A stretch of 18,711 nucleotides of DNA from VFMC01 sp040380855 (GTDB taxonomy: Bacteria > Actinomycetota > Acidimicrobiia > Acidimicrobiales > Ilumatobacteraceae). A program made the position numbers and the translations under genes. The stretch lies in the NCBI GenBank assembly GCA_040380855.1, contig JBEIIG010000071.1, positions 1 through 18,711 on the forward strand. Direction: 5' to 3'. This document shows, in pieces, positions 1 to 6,761 of the stretch. Position 1 is the first letter of the stretch. Every line of letters begins with the position of its first letter. The notes under the pieces were generated by a model. That model ran no database searches and had not been told where the DNA came from. It saw nothing but the letters and a program-made list of their open reading frames with translations.

Positions 1-355
1 ACTGGCAGCGCAGGGTGCGCGCCGTACCGCACTGGTCGCGCACCACCGGGGCACCGCGGTGCTGGCAGGTGTTGTAGAACGCGCGCAGCACGCCGTCGGC
101 GCCGCGCACCAACAGCACCGGGGCGTCGAGACCGTCGAACGTGCGGTAGTCGCCCGGGTTCGCCAGGTCGTCGGCCCGACCGGCCAGTACCCACGCGTGC
201 GGCCACAGGTGGCGGCGTTCGAGTTCGTAGAACGCATCGTCGGTGTAGCGCCCCATCGGGATGTCGGGGAAGCGCGGGAACCCCTGCGGCGGGGCGGTAC
301 GGGCGAACTCGGCGTGCATCTCGGCACGCAGGCGTTCCACCAGCGAGGGGTCCAC
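1..355 (-). CDS. Rieske [2Fe-2S] ring-hydroxylating oxygenase, alpha-subunit-like (3' part beyond window edge)
   Basis: Only the first 118 codons are in the window. The frame opens with GTG at 355-353, two bases after the P450 stop, with GAAGG seven bases before it, so it is probably the second gene of a P450-Rieske operon. The visible part is the N-terminal Rieske domain: NTCQHRG holds the first cluster ligands C97 and H99, and C117 starts the second pair, whose histidine lies off the edge. Family members accept electrons from a ferredoxin or reductase and oxidise aromatic, alicyclic or quaternary-amine substrates at a mononuclear iron in the missing C-terminal domain. It resembles the complete Rieske protein at 1680-2822 (shared YELER, LAGR, PGD, CQHRG), so the two look paralogous. 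Substrate unknown; family assignment secure. Confidence 0.88.
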   Translation of the reverse strand, partial: MDPSLVERLRAEMHAEFARTAPPQGFPRFPDIPMGRYTDDAFYELERRHLWPHAWVLAGRADDLANPGDYRTFDGLDAPVLLVRGADGVLRAFYNTCQHRGAPVVRDQCGTARTLRCQ

Positions 356-357
356 GA

Positions 358-1641
358 TCAGGCCTTCGGCCGGAAGCCGATGTGCAGTTCGCGCAGGGCG
401 CGCAGGCAGAAGTTGGGGTGGTGGCGGAAGTCGTTCGCGTCGTCGACGAACCACATCTCGTCGACCCGGTCGACCAGTGCCCGGAACCCGATGGTGAGCT
501 CGCGTCGGGCCAGCGGGGCACCCAGGCAGTGGTGGGTACCGAACCCGAAGGCGAGGTGCGAGCGCAGGTTCTCGCGGTCGAGGTCCATATCGGCCGGGCA
601 CTCGAACTGCTCGGCGTCGCGGTTGGCCGCCGCGTAGCGAACGTTGATCACCGACCCGGCGGGGATGGTGACACCGTGCATCTCGATGTCGACCGCGGCG
701 GTGCGGAACAGGCCCTGCACCGGGCCTTCGAGGCGCAGCACCTCCTCGGCCAACTTCGGCACGTACTCGTCGGGGTCGGCCTTCACCTGGGCCCATACGT
801 GCGGGTTGGCGATGAGCAGGCGAACACCTTCGGCCAGCGCGTTGGTGGTGGTCTCGCTGCCGCCCACGAACGTGTCGGCCATCATCTCGGCGTGCAGTTC
901 CTCGTCGGTGAGGGTGCGGCCCCACTCGGGGATGACGGTGTTCACCAGATCCGACAGCAGCGTGTCGTCGGGCTGCACACGCAGACGCTCGAAGATGGGC
1001 TGGAAGTAGTGCTGGGCCGCGATCTCCATCTCAGTCGACCAGATGGCCTCTTCCTCGGTCTGCATCATGCCGAGCCGCTGCACCCAGGCGTCGGTCCAGG
1101 CCTTGATCTGCCAGATGTCGTCCTCGGGCGCGCCCATCTGGCGGCCGATGACGATGAGCGGCAGCGGGATGGCGAACGCCCGCACCCAGTCGCAGCGCCC
1201 CTCGGCGATGAAGCCGTCGATCAGCCGGTGGGCCAGCTGCTCGATGAACGGGTCGAGCTCTTTGATCTTCGCCGGCCGGAACGCGTGGTTGAACAGGCCG
1301 CGCATCTCGCGGTGCTCGGGGTCGTCGCGACTGGCCAGGGTGGCGGCCGGCACCCAGCCCTTTTCTGCGTACAACTGCTTCAGCATCGCCGAGCGCGGAT
1401 CGACGCGGCCGCGGTGGCGTGCGCTGGTGAACCGTTCGGTGTCGAGCAGTACGGTGCGCACGTCGTCGTAGCGGGTGATGACGTACATGCGGCTGACCGG
1501 GTCGCGGTACACCGGTGCCTGCTCGCGCAGCGCGTCGTAGGCCGCGTAGGGGCAGTCGGACACATCGGGGTCGAGGAAGGTGAGGCGCTCGAGGTCCATG
1601 GCTGACGTGACCGTATCGCTGCTGCGGATGACACAATGCAC
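358..1641 (-). CDS. Cytochrome P450 monooxygenase
   Basis: Encodes a soluble bacterial P450 of 427 residues, a normal length. Signatures appear in order: I-helix GGSETTTN (about 260-267, oxygen-activating acid/Thr pair E263-T264), K-helix ExxR at E300-R303, and the haem loop FGFGTHHCLG with the thiolate ligand C372. There is no membrane anchor or fused reductase, so it should need a separate ferredoxin and reductase, neither present here. I chose GTG at 1641 because GGAGG lies five bases upstream; ATG at 1599 is in frame but has no ribosome-binding site. It is followed after two bases by a Rieske oxygenase gene and is divergent from a second Rieske gene, suggesting multistep oxidation of one substrate class. 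The motifs do not reveal the substrate; a role in steroid, terpene or alicyclic oxidation would be a guess. Confidence 0.95.
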   Translation of the reverse strand: MHCVIRSSDTVTSAMDLERLTFLDPDVSDCPYAAYDALREQAPVYRDPVSRMYVITRYDDVRTVLLDTERFTSARHRGRVDPRSAMLKQLYAEKGWVPAATLASRDDPEHREMRGLFNHAFRPAKIKELDPFIEQLAHRLIDGFIAEGRCDWVRAFAIPLPLIVIGRQMGAPEDDIWQIKAWTDAWVQRLGMMQTEEEAIWSTEMEIAAQHYFQPIFERLRVQPDDTLLSDLVNTVIPEWGRTLTDEELHAEMMADTFVGGSETTTNALAEGVRLLIANPHVWAQVKADPDEYVPKLAEEVLRLEGPVQGLFRTAAVDIEMHGVTIPAGSVINVRYAAANRDAEQFECPADMDLDRENLRSHLAFGFGTHHCLGAPLARRELTIGFRALVDRVDEMWFVDDANDFRHHPNFCLRALRELHIGFRPKA

Positions 1642-1679
1642 CGAAGCCTCCGGGTGAGGGCGACGTACAGGGGGGTGCG
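1642..1679. promoter_or_regulatory. 38-bp divergent spacer with two back-to-back ribosome-binding sites
   Basis: CCTCC at 1647-1651 reads as GGAGG on the minus strand, five bases before the P450 GTG. AGGGGGG at 1669-1675 lies four bases before the ATG of the rightward Rieske gene. The spacer is too short to hold two full promoters, so at least one must extend into the opposite gene. A weak rightward candidate inside the P450 5' end is CACAAT at 1632-1637; I would not call it firmly. Confidence 0.6.
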
Positions 1680-2822
1680 ATGATCCACGAACCGACGAGG
1701 GGCGATGTGCCGGTGCGGCTGGGCCCCGGGGTGCGCCAGCTTCCCGACCACGGCCCCAGCACCATGTCGGCCGACGTGTACGCCGACCCGGTGCGCTACG
1801 AACTCGAACGCGAGCGGGTGCTCGCCCGCCACTGGCTGCTCGCCGGTCGTGTCGAACAAGTGCCCGAACCGGGCGACTGGATCACCTACGAAGGCCACGG
1901 CGAGACCGTGGTGGTGGCCTGCCAGCCCGACGGCTCGCTGGCCGCGTTCCACAACGTGTGCCAGCACCGCGGCCCGGCCATCGTCGGCGCGCTGCAGGGC
2001 TGCGGTGCCCGCCGGTTCACCTGCCCGTACCACGGCTGGGTGTACGACACCGCCGGGGTGCTGGTGGGTGTGCCCGAACGCGACGACTTCGACCCGGCGC
2101 ACCTCGACGGCCTGCGCGCCCCGGCCGTGGCCGTCGACACCTGGGGCGGCTGGATCTGGATCAACCTGCTCGGCCCCGAGGCGGCACCGTCGCTGGCCGA
2201 CGGCATCGGACCCGAGATCATGGCCGACCTCGGGCGCTACCGCATGGACGACATGGTGCTGCACGAGGTGCTCGAGTTCGACGTGCCCGTCAGTTACAAG
2301 GCCATCGTCGACGGTTTCAACGAGGTGTACCACGTCACCGAGCTGCACCATGTGCCGCCTGCGTTCACCAAGTCGGTGCGCGGTACCAGCTTCTTCATCG
2401 TGGGCGACAACTCGATGTGCTTCGTGCCCAAGCCGCAGCACCTCGACGACCTGGTGGCCGACCCCGATCACCACCGCTACGCCATCTGCCACTACGTGGT
2501 GTTCCCGAACACGGTGTTCAACTGCAACCCCGAACACATCCAGGTGTTCAACCCGGTGCCCGTGGGCGTCGACCGCACCCGGTTCCGCTGCTGGGAGATC
2601 CTGTACCGCGGCGACATGGCCGACCCCGAGTACGCCGACTACCACGAGCGCACCCTGCGCCTGTGGGACGGCCTGCAGCGGGTGGTGGGCGAAGACCTGT
2701 CGATCTATGCCCAACTCGCCCGCACCAAGCAGAGCAGCGGCTACACGCGCAACGTGCTGTCCGAGCGCGAATGCAAGATCGCCCACTACCACGACACGAT
2801 GGACGCGAAGATCCGCTCATGA
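1680..2822 (+). CDS. Rieske non-haem iron oxygenase, alpha-subunit-like
   Basis: Complete protein of 380 residues. The N-terminal Rieske domain has CQHRG (C94, H96) and CPYHGW (C115, H118), the four ligands of the [2Fe-2S] cluster. The C-terminal catalytic domain has FNEVYHVTELHH, giving iron ligands H218 and H223 and the acidic bridge residue E215; D339 in GEDL fits the third ligand. These enzymes hydroxylate, dihydroxylate or demethylate substrates with electrons from a reductase and ferredoxin. No beta subunit, ferredoxin or reductase is adjacent, so it may be a homo-oligomeric type sharing a redox partner encoded elsewhere. ATG at 1680 is preferred for the AGGGGGG upstream. The stop overlaps the next start (ATGA), implying co-translation with the hydrolase. 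The ring-hydroxylating family is sure; the substrate is not known. Confidence 0.95.
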   Translation: MIHEPTRGDVPVRLGPGVRQLPDHGPSTMSADVYADPVRYELERERVLARHWLLAGRVEQVPEPGDWITYEGHGETVVVACQPDGSLAAFHNVCQHRGPAIVGALQGCGARRFTCPYHGWVYDTAGVLVGVPERDDFDPAHLDGLRAPAVAVDTWGGWIWINLLGPEAAPSLADGIGPEIMADLGRYRMDDMVLHEVLEFDVPVSYKAIVDGFNEVYHVTELHHVPPAFTKSVRGTSFFIVGDNSMCFVPKPQHLDDLVADPDHHRYAICHYVVFPNTVFNCNPEHIQVFNPVPVGVDRTRFRCWEILYRGDMADPEYADYHERTLRLWDGLQRVVGEDLSIYAQLARTKQSSGYTRNVLSERECKIAHYHDTMDAKIRS

Positions 2823-3685
2823 CCACCACCGTCACACTCACCGGCACCGGAGTGCCCCACGTCGCCCCCGGTCGAGCCGGGGCGGGCACCCTGGTGCGTC
2901 ACGGCGACGTCGCCCTGCAGTTCGACGCCGGCCGAGCCACCACGCTGCGCCTCGCCGAGGCCGGGGTGCGGCCGCATGCGCTCACTGCGGTGTTCATCAC
3001 CCACGTCCACAGCGACCACCTGGTCGACCTGGCCGACCTGGCCATGACCCGCTGGGTCGAACAGCCGATGCACCCCTCCGGGCCGCTCGCGGTGTTCGCC
3101 GTCGAGGGGGTGGCGGCTCGATTCGTGCGCCGGATGCTCGAACCGTACGACGACGACATCGCAGTGCGCCGCGAGCACGTGGGTGCCGGGCCGGTCGAGG
3201 TCGACCTGCACGCGTTCGCCGTGCCCAGTGGCCCGACCGTCGTGTGGACCAGCGCCGACGGCAGCGTGACGGTCACGGCCATGCCGGTACGCCACGAACC
3301 GGTGCCCGAGGCCGTTGCCTACCGGGTCGACACGCCCGACGGCGCAGTGGTGATCAGCGGCGACACACGCGTGTGCGCCGAGGTGGAGGAGCTGAGCCGC
3401 GGTGCCGACGTACTGGTGCACGAGGCCTGCCGGGCGACGCCGATGTCGGCCGCTGTGGCCGGCACCGTGTTCGCCACGATCTTCGACTACCACGCCGACA
3501 CCGTGCCGCTCGGTGCCATGGCCGAACGGGCCGGGGTGCCTCACGTGGTGCTCACCCATCTCATTCCGCAGCCCGGCACCCCGCGGCAGGTGCAGGCGTT
3601 CGAAGACGATCTGCGCGAGGGCGGTTACGCGGGCCGCATCTCGGTGGGCGTCGATCTGCTCACGGTCACTGTCGGCGGCGACTGA
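2819..3685 (+). CDS. Metallo-beta-lactamase-fold hydrolase (RNase Z/arylsulfatase-like branch)
   Basis: Encodes 288 residues starting at the ATG that overlaps the preceding TGA by 4 bp. The metal-binding set of the fold is visible: HVHSDH (H62, H64, D66, H67), H159 in MPVRHEP, D182 in SGDTR and H247 in LTHLIPQP. The opening VTLTGTGVP is typical of the branch that includes RNase Z and AtsA-type arylsulfatases. No signal peptide, so it is cytoplasmic. Its coupling to the Rieske oxygenase suggests that it hydrolyses an ester, lactone, sulfate or similar bond in the product of that pathway. That is inference from context; a tRNA-processing role is less likely in this position. Confidence 0.9.
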   Translation: MTTTVTLTGTGVPHVAPGRAGAGTLVRHGDVALQFDAGRATTLRLAEAGVRPHALTAVFITHVHSDHLVDLADLAMTRWVEQPMHPSGPLAVFAVEGVAARFVRRMLEPYDDDIAVRREHVGAGPVEVDLHAFAVPSGPTVVWTSADGSVTVTAMPVRHEPVPEAVAYRVDTPDGAVVISGDTRVCAEVEELSRGADVLVHEACRATPMSAAVAGTVFATIFDYHADTVPLGAMAERAGVPHVVLTHLIPQPGTPRQVQAFEDDLREGGYAGRISVGVDLLTVTVGGD

Positions 3686-3766
3686 CGCACCGTCCCGAAT
3701 CGGTCGGACATCGGGGCCGATCACCCGTTTCGTGTGGTGCCGCCTCGGGCTGGTCGGCCCACAGTG

Positions 3767-3795
3767 ATGAGTGGGCGCACCGTGCGTCCGCTCAT
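3767..3795 (+). promoter_or_regulatory. Hairpin just upstream of the DUF6325 ribosome-binding site
   Basis: ATGAGTGGGCGCAC (3767-3780) pairs with GTGCGTCCGCTCAT (3782-3795) over 14 positions with two G-T wobbles; about 12 pairs are sterically possible around a small loop. It sits 82 bp after the hydrolase stop and a few bases before the GGGAG that serves the ATG at 3809. It could end transcription of the upstream operon, although no T-run follows, or be a structured 5' leader or operator. The surrounding spacer (3686-3808) holds nothing else clear apart from a small palindrome at 3710-3721. Confidence 0.5.
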
Positions 3796-3808
3796 GATGG
3801 GAGACGAC

Positions 3809-4252
3809 ATGATCGACACCGATGCAATCGGGCCGGTCGACGTGGCAGTGCTGGGGTTCACCGGCGATGCCCGACACGGCCAGGTCGCCGAGGCCATCCT
3901 CGAACTGGTCGACGCCGGCATCGTCCGGGTGATCGACCTCGCCTACGTGGCCAAGGACCACGACGGCGCGATCGACGTCGTCGAGGTGGTCGACTCGGCG
4001 TTGGCCGACGCGCTGGCGCGACTCGACGCCGACCTCGACCTGCTGAACGACGACGACCTGCTCGAGATCGGCGACCGGCTCGAACCGGGAACGGCTGCGC
4101 TGGTGGCCGTGTGGGAGAACACCTGGGCCGCTCGGCTCGGGGCCGCGGTGCGCAGCGCAGGCGGACAGGTGATCGACCAGGTACGCATTCCGCGCGACGT
4201 GGTGGTGGCAGCGCTCGACGCGCTGCGCGATGCACAGGAGGCACAGCAATGA
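3809..4252 (+). CDS. DUF6325 family protein
   Basis: Encodes 147 residues. The opening GPVDVAVLGF followed by a helix, then VRVIDLAYVAKDHDG, and the later PGTAALVAVWENTWA are the recurring blocks of the DUF6325 family, small acidic cytoplasmic proteins of unknown function common in Actinobacteria. There is no membrane segment. The acidic middle (residues about 52-85) is rich in Asp and Leu. I chose ATG at 3809 because GGGAG lies five bases upstream; in-frame ATGs at 3794 and 3797 lack a site and fall in the hairpin. The stop overlaps the next start (ATGA), so it is coupled to the SHOCT protein. Related proteins are often found beside small SHOCT proteins, and a joint stress or envelope role is suspected but unproven. 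Confidence 0.82.
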   Translation: MIDTDAIGPVDVAVLGFTGDARHGQVAEAILELVDAGIVRVIDLAYVAKDHDGAIDVVEVVDSALADALARLDADLDLLNDDDLLEIGDRLEPGTAALVAVWENTWAARLGAAVRSAGGQVIDQVRIPRDVVVAALDALRDAQEAQQ

Positions 4253-4608
4253 TCAGACGAGGAGGCCCCGGGTTGCTGGGCATGGCCGCCCGAACGGCCG
4301 TCGTGGCGGGCACCGCAACCGCGGTGTCGGGTCGAGTCGCGGCGAACCAGCAGCAGCACGCGATGCAGGCCCAGGCCGCGGCACAGGCGCACGACGAGCA
4401 GGTGCGTGCACAGGCGATGGCCGAGATGCAGGCGCAGCAGCAGATGATGCAGTCCACCCCGCCGCCTCCGCCTCCGGCGGCCGCTCCTGCAGTGCCCGCT
4501 GGCGACGACACGATGGCGCAACTCCAGCAACTGGCGGCGATGAAGTCGCAGGGGTTGCTCACCGACGCCGAGTTCTCGGCTGCGAAGGCCAAGCTGCTCG
4601 GGTTGTGA
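4249..4608 (+). CDS. Small SHOCT-domain protein with Gln/Ala-rich helix
   Basis: Encodes 119 residues starting at the ATG overlapping the DUF6325 stop. Order of parts: a short basic start, a weakly hydrophobic stretch (about 9-28) that may touch or cross the membrane, a Gln/Ala/Met-rich probable helix or coiled coil (about 32-68), a run of six prolines, an Ala/Pro linker, and a C-terminal SHOCT domain of about 30 residues (LQQLAAMKSQGLLTDAEF). SHOCT is a short helical oligomerisation module at protein termini. No catalytic residues are visible, so a scaffold or regulatory role is likely. A second SHOCT protein faces it across the terminator, which makes an interaction plausible. Function not known. 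Confidence 0.85.
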   Translation: MIRRGGPGLLGMAARTAVVAGTATAVSGRVAANQQQHAMQAQAAAQAHDEQVRAQAMAEMQAQQQMMQSTPPPPPPAAAPAVPAGDDTMAQLQQLAAMKSQGLLTDAEFSAAKAKLLGL

Positions 4609-4623
4609 CGTCATCCCGTGACG

Positions 4624-4661
4624 CGACGAGGGCCGCACCCTGTGGGGTGCGGCCCTCGTCG
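4624..4661. terminator. Bidirectional hairpin terminator between convergent genes
   Basis: A perfect 17-bp stem: GACGAGGGCCGCACCC at 4625-4640 pairs with its complement at 4645-4660 around the loop TGTG, with one more C-G pair outside. It lies 15 bp after the rightward SHOCT stop and 27 bp before the leftward gene's stop. Short T-rich bases follow on the plus side (TTGT); there is no long U-tract, as is usual in high-GC Actinobacteria. The symmetry suits termination in both directions. Confidence 0.88.
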
Positions 4662-4688
4662 TTGTCGGAATCGACAGGTAGGGCGTGA

Positions 4689-5075
4689 TCAGCCGAGGAT
4701 CTTGGCCTTCAGCGTGGCGTACTCGTCGGCGGTGATGGCGCCCGAGTCGAGCAGCGACTTGGCGTTGGCCAGTTCGCTGGCGGCGCCACCGGTGCCGGCA
4801 GCCTGACGCACGTAGTCGTCGAATGCAGCCTTGGCGTCCTGCTGCTCCTTCATCGAGCGCTTGGCCATGCCGGCGCCGTTGACGATGACATAGATGAGCA
4901 GGGTGAGCAACGGCAGCGCGAACAGCAGCACGAGCCAGACGGCCTTCATGATGCCGCTCATCTCGTGGTTGCGGAAGATGTCGCCGATGACGCTGAACAG
5001 CATCATCAGGTAGGTGATGAAGAAGAAGCTGATGATGATCAGCCAGAGGATGTCGCCGAACGACGTAGCAAGCAT
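4689..5075 (-). CDS. Two-helix membrane protein with C-terminal SHOCT domain (PLDc_N-like)
   Basis: Encodes 128 residues. Two strong transmembrane helices (about 9-31 and 43-66) flank a short basic loop containing GDIFRNHEMSG, an arrangement like the phospholipase-D/cardiolipin-synthase N-terminal (PLDc_N) module found without a catalytic domain in many small actinobacterial proteins. A charged linker (70-95) leads to the SHOCT domain (about 98-128, SLLDSGAITADEY). The protein should sit in the cytoplasmic membrane with SHOCT inside. The start at 5075 is set by AGGAG five bases upstream. It has no enzyme motif. It faces the DUF6325-SHOCT pair, so the three genes may form one functional group; that is inference. 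Confidence 0.87.
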   Translation of the reverse strand: MLATSFGDILWLIIISFFFITYLMMLFSVIGDIFRNHEMSGIMKAVWLVLLFALPLLTLLIYVIVNGAGMAKRSMKEQQDAKAAFDDYVRQAAGTGGAASELANAKSLLDSGAITADEYATLKAKILG

Positions 5076-5127
5076 GGGTACTCCTGGGTGTGGCGAGCCG
5101 CATCAGTGCGATCTCGGGATCGTCAAG

Positions 5128-5133
5128 ACAATA
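5128..5133 (-). promoter_or_regulatory. Possible -10 element for the SHOCT membrane protein
   Basis: The minus strand reads TATTGT here, in a locally A/T-rich patch of an otherwise G/C-rich 132-bp divergent spacer. A start about seven bases downstream would give a leader of about 45 nt carrying the AGGAG site. I see no convincing -35 partner, so this is tentative. Confidence 0.3.
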
Positions 5134-5194
5134 CTTGGTTTCGCTCGACCGCTGTGCAATCCCGCGGATCGTTCGAGCCGCCGCAGCGCGTGGC

Positions 5195-5200
5195 TACGGT
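5195..5200 (+). promoter_or_regulatory. -10 element, apparent leaderless promoter for the dimethylformamidase-like gene
   Basis: TACGGT ends seven bases before the ATG at 5208, which puts the expected transcription start at or next to the start codon. No Shine-Dalgarno sequence is present in between. The same layout recurs at 7773-7778, 15625-15630 and 17575-17580. The -35 region is not distinctive. Confidence 0.6.
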
Positions 5201-5207
5201 GCTCGTC

Positions 5208-6761
5208 ATGACCGACGACATCACCCGGTACGACGCAGTCGAGGGGTACTGCGGCAGGCTCAGCTACACCTCGGGCGACGAGGTGACGCTGCATGTCGCG
5301 TGTGCGACGGAACGTTTCGACGTCGAGGTGCACCGCTGGGGTGCGGCACGCGAGCAGGTGTGGCGGGCCGAGGGCCTGCCCGGTATCGACCACCCGGTTC
5401 CGGCCGACGCCGATTCGCACGGCTGCCGTTGGCCGACGGCGGTGTCGTTCCGGGTGCCCGACGACTGGCGCAGCGGCTTCTACCACGTCACGCTGAGGGC
5501 CCACGGCGCAGCACCCGGCCGCGACACGGGTCATGCGTTGTTCGTGGTGCGTGCCGGTGTTCGGCGGGCCCGCATCCTGCTCGTGCTGGCCACCAACACC
5601 TACAACGCCTACAACACCTGGGGTGGCCGCAGCCTGTACACCGGTGGGCGGCAGGTGTCGTTCCGCAGGCCGCTCGGGCGCGGGCTCATCACCCGGGCGC
5701 ACGAAGAACGCGACGACCGCAAGGCCCGCCCGGTGCGGTGGGGTGAGCAGCCCGATGTCGACGGCGAGATCTACCAGCGGTGGCGCTTCGCCAACGGCTA
5801 TCCGGGGTTTGCCGGCTCCACCGGGTGGTTCACCTACGAGCGGCGGTTCGTGGAGTGGGCCGAGGCGCAGGGCCACCACCTCGACTACGCGGTGTCGAGC
5901 GATCTGGCCGATGTGCCGGGCCTCACCGACGGCTACGACCTGGTGCTCGGCGTGGGCCACGACGAGTACTGGTCGGCCGCGCAGCGCGACGGCCTCGAGG
6001 CCTTTGTGCGCAACGGCGGCAACTCTGCCAGCTTCTCGGGGAACACGATGTTCTGGCAGGTGCGGCCGGTCGACGACGGCGACCACATGGTGTGCCACAA
6101 GTACGCCGCGCACCGCGACGACCCGGTACTCGGTACGGCCGAGCAGGCCTCGATGAGCGGGATGTGGAGCGACCCGCTGGTGGGGCGGCCCGAGACGGCC
6201 TTCCTGGGCGCCGGATCGGCGTGGGGTCTGTACCACCGGTTCGGCCAGGCGACAGCCCGCGCCGCGGGAGCGTTCACCGTGTACCGCGACACGCACTGGC
6301 TGTTCGACGGCACCGGGTTGCGGTACGGCGATCTGCTCGGTGCACGCGACGGTGTCGTGGGCTACGAAACCGTCGGGTGCCGCCTCACGTTCGACGACTA
6401 CCAGTTGCCGGTGGCGGCCGGCGGCGACGGCACGCCGGCCGATCTGGAGGTGGTGGCGTTCTCGCCGTCGTCGAACCTGGCGATGGGCGAGTACCCGGCC
6501 TCGATCGCCGCGCTCGACGACCAGGGCGACCTCGAGTTCGTGGCCGAACGGCTCTTCGGTCGGGTCGACGCCGACTCGCTCGCCCGGTGCAGGCACGGCA
6601 ACGCGGTGATGGTGGTGGGCCGTCCGTTCGGTCGCGCCGCTGGCGAGCGTCACGGTGAGGTCGTCACCATCGGTACCACCGACTGGGTGTTCGGGTTGGC
6701 TACCGACCCGGCGGTGGCGCAGGTGACCAGCAATGTGCTGCGGCGCTACGCCACGAGCTGA
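5208..6761 (+). CDS. N,N-dimethylformamidase large-subunit-like protein
   Basis: Encodes 517 residues. The first 120 form a beta-rich domain with SGDEVTLHV and SGFYHVTLRA. The rest matches the C-terminal domain of the N,N-dimethylformamidase large subunit: ATNTYNAYNTWGGRSLY (129-144), GYDLVLGVGHDEYWS (242-256), a glycine-rich NGGNSASFSGNTMFWQ turn and a late TTDWVFGL. The characterised enzyme is an iron amidohydrolase with two Tyr and one Glu ligand; I cannot assign those residues here without an alignment. No small subunit gene is adjacent, and this protein is shorter than the classical large subunit, so dimethylformamide is probably not the substrate. There is no signal peptide. The start at 5208 follows a leaderless-type promoter. 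Its 3' end overlaps the convergent CapA-like gene by 16 bp. Confidence 0.85.
   Translation: MTDDITRYDAVEGYCGRLSYTSGDEVTLHVACATERFDVEVHRWGAAREQVWRAEGLPGIDHPVPADADSHGCRWPTAVSFRVPDDWRSGFYHVTLRAHGAAPGRDTGHALFVVRAGVRRARILLVLATNTYNAYNTWGGRSLYTGGRQVSFRRPLGRGLITRAHEERDDRKARPVRWGEQPDVDGEIYQRWRFANGYPGFAGSTGWFTYERRFVEWAEAQGHHLDYAVSSDLADVPGLTDGYDLVLGVGHDEYWSAAQRDGLEAFVRNGGNSASFSGNTMFWQVRPVDDGDHMVCHKYAAHRDDPVLGTAEQASMSGMWSDPLVGRPETAFLGAGSAWGLYHRFGQATARAAGAFTVYRDTHWLFDGTGLRYGDLLGARDGVVGYETVGCRLTFDDYQLPVAAGGDGTPADLEVVAFSPSSNLAMGEYPASIAALDDQGDLEFVAERLFGRVDADSLARCRHGNAVMVVGRPFGRAAGERHGEVVTIGTTDWVFGLATDPAVAQVTSNVLRRYATS

Noticed and set aside
1597..1599. Alternative P450 start at ATG 1599
   Set aside because: There is no ribosome-binding site before it, whereas GTG 1641 has GGAGG at ideal spacing. 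It would, however, leave more promoter space, so proteomic confirmation is needed.
382..1605. Open frame opposite the P450 gene
   Set aside because: It lies wholly antisense to a complete P450 with all signature motifs and has no recognisable domain.
2819..3685. RNase Z tRNA-processing enzyme
   Set aside because: It has the fold and the metal motif, but co-translation with a Rieske oxygenase makes a catabolic hydrolase more likely, and I see no distinct tRNA-binding arm.
1705..4608. Very long open frames in non-gene registers, such as this 967-codon one and those on the minus strand at 5103-7997 and 16024-17637
   Set aside because: They are antisense or shifted shadows of well-supported genes; stops are rare in high-GC DNA and the translations are Arg/Ala/Pro-rich without family motifs. 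Only 4249-4608 at the end of the first is a real gene.
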